DNA of 9,250 nt from JAGXQV01 sp964451375 (GTDB taxonomy: Bacteria > Pseudomonadota > Gammaproteobacteria > Burkholderiales > Sulfuricellaceae). A model generated the notes under the pieces. It was not told the origin of the DNA, searched no databases, and worked only from the letters and a program-made list of their open reading frames with translations. Position numbers and translations under genes: made by a program. This document shows, in pieces, positions 6,201-9,250 of the stretch. The DNA is taken from positions 1-9,250 of the forward strand of contig CAYVIN010000131.1 of assembly GCA_964451375.1 (NCBI GenBank). Direction: 5' to 3'. Numbering within the stretch: position 1 is the stretch's first letter; each line of letters starts with the position of its first letter.

Positions 6201-6648
6201 GCTGGCCTTGCGCATCCTTCATCCAGAATACCTGGGCAAGCGTCACGGTCTGGTCGTACCCGGCGTTGTGGAACACCCCGAGGATCACCGAATAATTGTT
6301 GTGGTCGCGCAGCGCCACCGGGCGGGCTGTGCCGCTGACCTCGTTGCGCTCCGATTTGTAATGACCGAGCACGTAGGAGCGCAGCGAGCGTTCCTTGCTG
6401 TCCGCCCCGGCGGCCTTGTTGTAGGCGATACGCTGGGCGGGCACCAGCAGCGTGGTCACTGCGTCCACCAGCGTCGATTTGCCCGAGCCGATGTCGCCGG
6501 TGAGCAGGGTATTGTGGCCGTCGAGGGTGAGGCTCCACACCCGCGAATCGAACGTCCCCCAGTTGAAAACCTCCAGACGATGCAGGCGAAAGCCCGACAA
6601 CGCATCGTCGCCGGTGAAATCCAGGCCGAGGCTCATGTCTTCACTCAT
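3274..6648 (-). CDS. jetC: Wadjet subunit JetC, SMC/MukB-like ATPase, 1124 aa
   Basis: This is the motor subunit of type I Wadjet, a MukB-like SMC protein that hydrolyses ATP to extrude plasmid DNA. The N-terminal head has Walker A GDIGSGKST (residues 51-59, K57) in the family context LTGDIGSGKSTLVDAVTTLL. Long heptad-like, Leu/Glu/Arg-rich coiled coils run from about 240 to 460 and from about 627 to 870. A globular segment between them (about 477-625, starting MPFAGELLQVRDDERDWEG) is the hinge-like centre. The C-terminal head has the ABC signature SGGKSGGQ (1004-1011) and Walker B FRFVVIDE with D1046 and E1047. All ATPase motifs are intact. The ATG at 6648 has GGAGG 8 bases upstream and overlaps jetB by 8 bases (ATGAGTGA), implying translational coupling. 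An alternative ATG lies at 6636. The 37 codons open upstream are a jetB shadow. jetD does not follow; hicA is next. Confidence 0.95.
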   Translation of the reverse strand: MSEDMSLGLDFTGDDALSGFRLHRLEVFNWGTFDSRVWSLTLDGHNTLLTGDIGSGKSTLVDAVTTLLVPAQRIAYNKAAGADSKERSLRSYVLGHYKSERNEVSGTARPVALRDHNNYSVILGVFHNAGYDQTVTLAQVFWMKDAQGQPARFFTGAERELSIAGDFAHFGSDFGVLRKRLRSAGCEVYDSFPGYGAWFRRRFGIDNDQALELFHQTVSMKSVGNLTDFVRSHMLEPFEVAPRIAALIGHFDDLNRAHEAVLKAKRQVALLTPLVGDCQRHEQLAAQIGELRACRDALRAYFASLKLALLDKRLAALDDDLARLDAHLKRLHERRDEQRVTADELKRNIADNGGDRLERLAAEIRKKDQERETRQRKAERYADLVGAVGERPAASEAEFLAQQQRFTMLADSATEQEARLQNQERELDFDFRTGRGEHAALSAEIASLKARRSNIPAEQIAMRAALCAALNLAEDDMPFAGELLQVRDDERDWEGAAERLLRSFGLSLLVPDAHYAAVAEWVDKTHLRGRLVYYRVRPAARGDLPTLHRDSLARKLSIKPDSPFYDWLEHEVAQRFDVVCCATPEQFRRETRAVSRAGQIKSPGERHEKDDRHRIDDRSRYVLGWSNRAKIAALEAQAQTLETRLAELGGRIAAIGGEQKAVRERLAALSRLDEYQDYGELDWQALAVEIARLSEEKRQLEAASDLLKQLTAQLAALQTELAGTEEKIGEKSVELGKLQGRRQDAADLRESTVALLDPAQSGWFERLEVMRNESLGEHQLSVESCDNRQQDLRDWLQTRLDAEAKKIDRLRDKIVQAMADYKNEFKLETSEVDAAVEAAHEYQAVLDALQADDLPRFEARFKELLNENTIREVANFQSQLAREREEIKERIALINGSLTGIDYNPGRYIVLEAQPAPDAEVRDFQSELRACTEGALTGSDDSQYSEAKFLQVKHIIERFRGREGQTESDRRWSAKVSDVRNWFVFAASERWREDDSEHEHYSDSGGKSGGQKEKLAYTILAASLAYQFRLEWGEVRSRSFRFVVIDEAFGRGSDESAQYGLRLFDKLNLQLLIVTPLQKIHIIEPFVAGVGYVHNQEGRDSQLRNLSIAEYRAEKARMVGGEQK

Positions 6649-7264
6649 CGCCGCCGCCTCCGCTCGATCCCAGTTGCGCCCGGTAGGCCGCCAGCCGCGC
6701 ATCGAAATCGGCCAGCCATTGGGCATCCACGAACGCCTTGAGGATGCGCCGCACTTCATAGGCGGGCAGCGCGCCCGGCGAAGCCGCTTTGAGGCGGCGC
6801 AGGAAGCCCAGTTCGATGATTTTGTTCAGATGCCCCTCGATCTGGTCGATCAGCCGGGCTTCGTTGCTGCCTTCGGGAAGGAATACCCGCACCAGTTCCA
6901 CCATTTCGTCGCGATTCAGCACCAGCCGGGTGTCGCCGCCGCTCGCGTCGAATTCCGCGAGTTTCTTGCGCAAGAGCGCCAGCAACAGGCTCACCGGGAA
7001 AGACAAGGGACGCCGCGCCACCAGACGCGGCAGCGCTTCGTCGTCGTCCTCGGCAACGCGGGCGCGCAGGAAGGCATACCCCTCCGCCTCGTCGAGCGCC
7101 AGTTCCAGCCCCAGCACCGCCACATAATCGCGCACCCGCGCTTGCAGGTTGAGCAGCGCATTCCACAGGCGCGGATCGCTCTCCTGATAAATCACCCCCT
7201 TGAGCAGGGGAATCACCAGCGCGGCCAGCTCGGGCGCGTCGGGTTGGGGTTGTAGGTCGGTCAT
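6641..7264 (-). CDS. jetB: Wadjet subunit JetB, KITE/MukE-like (DUF4194), 207 aa
   Basis: JetB is the KITE-type winged-helix subunit that bridges kleisin JetA and the SMC-like JetC, as MukE does in MukBEF. The protein has the DUF4194 pattern: ALVIPLLKGVIYQESDPRLW (about 14-33), then ALLNLQARVRDYVAVLGLEL, YAFLR, and RRPLSFPVSLLLALLRKKL, then a second winged-helix segment with RDEMVELVRVFLPE and LIDQIEGHLNKIIELGFLR. Length is typical. I chose the ATG at 7264 because AGGA lies 7 bases upstream and similarity to the family starts just after; 16 further codons are open upstream to 7312. Its stop overlaps the jetC start. The C-terminus ends in a Ser/Gly-rich GSSGGGGDE tail. It is separated from jetA by 247 bases containing a palindromic repeat, whereas jetA and jetB are usually close. 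Confidence 0.93.
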   Translation of the reverse strand: MTDLQPQPDAPELAALVIPLLKGVIYQESDPRLWNALLNLQARVRDYVAVLGLELALDEAEGYAFLRARVAEDDDEALPRLVARRPLSFPVSLLLALLRKKLAEFDASGGDTRLVLNRDEMVELVRVFLPEGSNEARLIDQIEGHLNKIIELGFLRRLKAASPGALPAYEVRRILKAFVDAQWLADFDARLAAYRAQLGSSGGGGDE

Positions 7265-7315
7265 GGTTGTTTCCTGCGTTTTCGCGACGATGGCGCGATA
7301 TTGTCGCAGCACTTG

Positions 7316-7444
7316 TCACCGTTGCCCTCACCCCCGGCCCCTCTCCCGGAGGGCGAGGGGGGCGACAGTGCTGCAACCTGTTGAAGAACTGCGAATTTCT
7401 CCCCTCTCCCCGTGGGAGAGGGGCGGGGGTGAGGGCAGCGGTGA
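7316..7444. repeat. MITE/REP-like palindromic element between jetA and jetB
   Basis: The arms CACCGTTGCCCTCACCCCCG (7317-7336) and CGGGGGTGAGGGCAGCGGTG (7424-7443) are inverted repeats matching at 19 of 20 positions, and the next base outward also pairs. Two internal hairpins of the type CCCCTCTCCC...GGGNGAGGGG lie inside each end. CCCTCACCCC...CCCCTCTCCC elements are dispersed in many gamma- and betaproteobacterial genomes, so this is a non-autonomous mobile repeat rather than a Wadjet-specific signal. No clear target duplication is visible. Transcribed as part of the jet operon, it would fold into a strong RNA structure that could reduce or stabilise mRNA on either side and so set the JetA:JetB ratio; that effect is inference. 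Confidence 0.75.
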
Positions 7445-7511
7445 TGGAATTCCCGGACAACTTTGTTATTCCACGATGCCCTGCCTTGATAGCTACATTT
7501 TTCAAGAGTCT

Positions 7512-8966
7512 TCATTTGACGAATATCACCCTCGGCAGCCTTGCCTCCTTGCGCTGCACCGTACCGTCGCGGCTTGCGCCTTGCCAGACGATGGTTTCGC
7601 AGGTTTCTTCGTCCACCACCGATTTGAAGGTGTCGCCGGCCAGTTGCAGATAGGCCACCAGTTCCGCGAGGCCCTTTTGCAGGGGCTGGAGTTCGCACAG
7701 TTCGCGCAGGGTGATTTGCGCCCGGTCTTGCAGGGCGTGGCGGACGTGGCGCGCCAGTTGCGCCTTGTCCACCACCACCTGGCCATACAGCGCCGCCGCG
7801 TCGATTTCGACGGCGCCCGATTCGAGCACCCGGTCGGCAATCACCGGTTTGAGCGCCGGGGTGTGCAGCGGGCGCTCCATGGGTAATTCGATGTCTGCGG
7901 CAGGCTCGGCGATGCGCATGACTTCGCCGGACGGCGGGGCATCCCGCAGCGCCAGCGCATGGGCCTCGATGCCGTGCAGGATGTCCATGATGCGGCGGTT
8001 CTCCAGCCACGCCTGATCGTCGAGGAAGCGCCGCAATTGCTGGGAAAGCTGGGCCACGGTGCGCTGCGTGTGTTCGCCAGCCTCCAGCCAGTCGTAATGA
8101 ACGCGGCGGGTGCGCGCATCGGGCCTGAGTTCGGCGACCGGCGGCAAGGCCAATACTTTTTCGAGCAGCGCGGAGAGTTCCTCCTGGCGGCTGCTCGACA
8201 TCAGAAAATCCCAGAACGCCCGGAAACTGCGCCCCTGATCCGAGTCCGCGATGGCGTCGCGCTCCCCCATGATTTCTTCGAGCAGCGCGCCCTTCGCGCC
8301 TTCCCACAGCGCGATGCGCTCGCGCACCCGGCGATCCAGGCCGCGAAAGTTGTGCTCGACTTCGCGAAAGTCGCTGAGTAATTCGCGGGCAAGCTGGGTG
8401 AATTGCTGGAAGCGGTCTTTCAACTCGGTGGCGTCCAGCACGGGAATGTCGCCATCCAGCACCCGCGCGAGTTCCGCGTCGATGTCGGCGCGTTTGCGCT
8501 GCAATTCGGCAATCCGCGTCTGGGGATCGGCATCGCTGCCGGCGCTCATTTGCTTGAGCAATTCAAACAGCGTGAGCAGGCGCGATTCGGTGCCGACGAA
8601 GCTGCGTTCGGTGAGCGTACCCAGCCAGGCGATGGCTTTTTCGGTGGCCGGGGTAAGGTCGAAATGCGGCTCGTCTGAACCCGGCCTGTAAAACTTGCGC
8701 AGCCAGCCCTTGTCGTTGCCCGCCCAATCGTTGAGATAATCCAGCGCCGCCTTGGGAAAACTTTCCGCCCCGAGACTTTCGCGCAGCGCAAACAACTCGT
8801 CTTCCAGCGCCTCGGCCAGATCGGCCTGCGCCATCATGCGCACATTGGGGGAGATGTACACGCGATGCAGGAAACTCGCGACCAGCGGCGCGTGGTCGGA
8901 ACGCAGCAAGCGCCAGGCGGGGTGGTTGAGGCGCAGGAGATCAAGGGTGGCGTAGTCGGGAATCAC
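7512..8966 (-). CDS. jetA: Wadjet subunit JetA, kleisin/MukF-like (DUF3375), 484 aa
   Basis: JetA is the kleisin of type I Wadjet, linking the two JetC heads and holding JetB. The N-terminal region reads LDLLRLNHPAWRLLRSDHAP and VASFLHRVYISPNVRMMAQ, diagnostic of DUF3375, and forms the dimerising winged-helix part as in MukF. Helical segments follow, such as RIAELQRKRADIDAEL and FREVEHNFRGLDRRVRERI, and a conserved C-terminal region leads to the end RLPRVIFVK. The 484-residue length is normal. The start is GTG at 8966 with no good Shine-Dalgarno site; the next in-frame ATG would remove the conserved N-terminus, so the GTG is kept. It is the first gene of the jet transcript. Its stop overlaps an ATG of an 84-codon frame that continues through the repeat to the jetB start. 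Confidence 0.94.
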   Translation of the reverse strand: MIPDYATLDLLRLNHPAWRLLRSDHAPLVASFLHRVYISPNVRMMAQADLAEALEDELFALRESLGAESFPKAALDYLNDWAGNDKGWLRKFYRPGSDEPHFDLTPATEKAIAWLGTLTERSFVGTESRLLTLFELLKQMSAGSDADPQTRIAELQRKRADIDAELARVLDGDIPVLDATELKDRFQQFTQLARELLSDFREVEHNFRGLDRRVRERIALWEGAKGALLEEIMGERDAIADSDQGRSFRAFWDFLMSSSRQEELSALLEKVLALPPVAELRPDARTRRVHYDWLEAGEHTQRTVAQLSQQLRRFLDDQAWLENRRIMDILHGIEAHALALRDAPPSGEVMRIAEPAADIELPMERPLHTPALKPVIADRVLESGAVEIDAAALYGQVVVDKAQLARHVRHALQDRAQITLRELCELQPLQKGLAELVAYLQLAGDTFKSVVDEETCETIVWQGASRDGTVQRKEARLPRVIFVK

Positions 8967-9026
8967 GGGCGGACTTTAGCAAACGTCCGGTGGATTGGCG
9001 AGTTTTACGGCTGGCCCATTAAAATA
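8967..9026 (-). promoter_or_regulatory. Leader region of jetA, no clear promoter
   Basis: The 60 bases between the jetA start and the right-hand repeat should hold at least part of the jet promoter. I see no strong -35/-10 pair. The best option, read on the minus strand, is TTCAAG followed after 16 bases by CATTAT (roughly 9050-9024), which lies mostly inside the repeat. No operator-like palindrome is visible in the leader itself. Confidence 0.2.
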
Positions 9027-9206
9027 ATGATCCTAAAAAAGGCAGCTTGAACCGCAAAGGCGCAAAGACGCAGAGGAAAAACAGAAGGTTAACTATTTCT
9101 GATTGTTCACCCATAAGGAGAGCGCAGTATCCAGTCCAGGCTTTGGATTTCTTTGCGCCTTAGCGCCTTTGCGGTTTTAAACTGAGGTTTTTAGGATGAT
9201 CCTAAA
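9027..9206. repeat. MITE-like element with CGCAAAGGCGCAAAGACGC ends upstream of jetA
   Basis: The left part reads TGATCCTAAAAAAGG then GAACCGCAAAGGCGCAAAG (from about 9028). The right part is its imperfect inverse, CTTTGCGCCTTAGCGCC then TTTGCGGTTTTAAAC and TTTTTAGGATGAT (to about 9200). The inverted arms are roughly 45-50 bases with several mismatches around a centre of about 75 bases. An 11-base direct repeat, ATGATCCTAAA, flanks it at 9027-9037 and 9196-9206 and could be a target duplication, though it overlaps the inverted ends. A further palindrome TTTAGGAT-G-ATCCTAAA is at 9190-9206. Elements with CGCAAAGGCGCAAAGACGC ends are dispersed in many bacteria. No protein is encoded. Confidence 0.6.
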
Positions 9207-9250
9207 TCCGGCAGTTGCCTGAGCGGACGCCGATCAACGGGAGAAATTCC

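Noticed and set aside
3343..6741. Series of long plus-strand frames (3343-4644, 4672-5778, 5800-6741) opposite jetC
   Set aside because: They mirror jetC codons on the other strand, with repetitive Phe/Val/Gly/Ala composition. The minus-strand frame carries all SMC ATPase motifs.
6452..7255. Plus-strand 267-codon frame opposite jetB and the jetC start
   Set aside because: Antisense shadow of jetB and jetC; both minus-strand genes have Shine-Dalgarno sites and conserved domains.

Overview
The window holds a complete type I Wadjet (JetABCD) anti-plasmid defence locus on the minus strand. Two toxin-antitoxin modules are wedged between jetC and jetD, and the locus is bordered and interrupted by short palindromic repeats. 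The jet genes are GC-rich with strong third-position GC bias, which produces long antisense shadow reading frames. The repeat types (a GTAGGGTGCAAT hairpin, a CCCTCACCCC/GGGGTGAGGG element, a CGCAAAGGCGCAAAGACGC element) suggest a proteobacterium, probably gamma or beta. That taxonomic call is an inference; no housekeeping gene or rRNA is present to anchor it.

Layout, left to right. Positions 1-216 (minus) hold the first 56 codons of a PIN-domain (DUF4935-like) gene that stops abruptly. Positions 224-290 look like an integron attC site read on the minus strand, placed directly in front of that gene. Positions 292-373 and 452-529 are two palindromic repeat elements, and 530-755 has no convincing gene. 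jetD (756-1925, minus) is the Toprim nuclease subunit. Positions 2036-2561 (plus) carry a DUF2281-type antitoxin overlapping a PemK/MazF-family toxin. Positions 2602-3208 (minus) carry hicB and hicA, with a promoter and a tandem palindromic operator candidate at 3236-3277. jetC (3274-6648), jetB (6641-7264) and jetA (7512-8966) form the condensin-like core on the minus strand, transcribed in the order A-B-C. A 127-bp palindromic element lies in the jetA-jetB gap. Positions 9027-9206 are another MITE-like element just upstream of jetA.

From established knowledge of type I Wadjet, JetA (kleisin, MukF-like), JetB (KITE, MukE-like) and JetC (SMC-like ATPase, MukB-like) form a loop-extruding complex that recognises small circular DNA, and JetD cuts it. 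All four subunits look intact here, with Walker A, signature and Walker B motifs in JetC and the acidic Toprim residues in JetD. The unusual points are that jetD is about 1.35 kb away from jetC, behind one co-directional and one opposing toxin-antitoxin module, and that a repeat element separates jetA from jetB. jetD must therefore rely on its own promoter or on read-through across an oppositely oriented gene pair. The toxin-antitoxin block may stabilise the locus or add a second layer of response; that is inference only.
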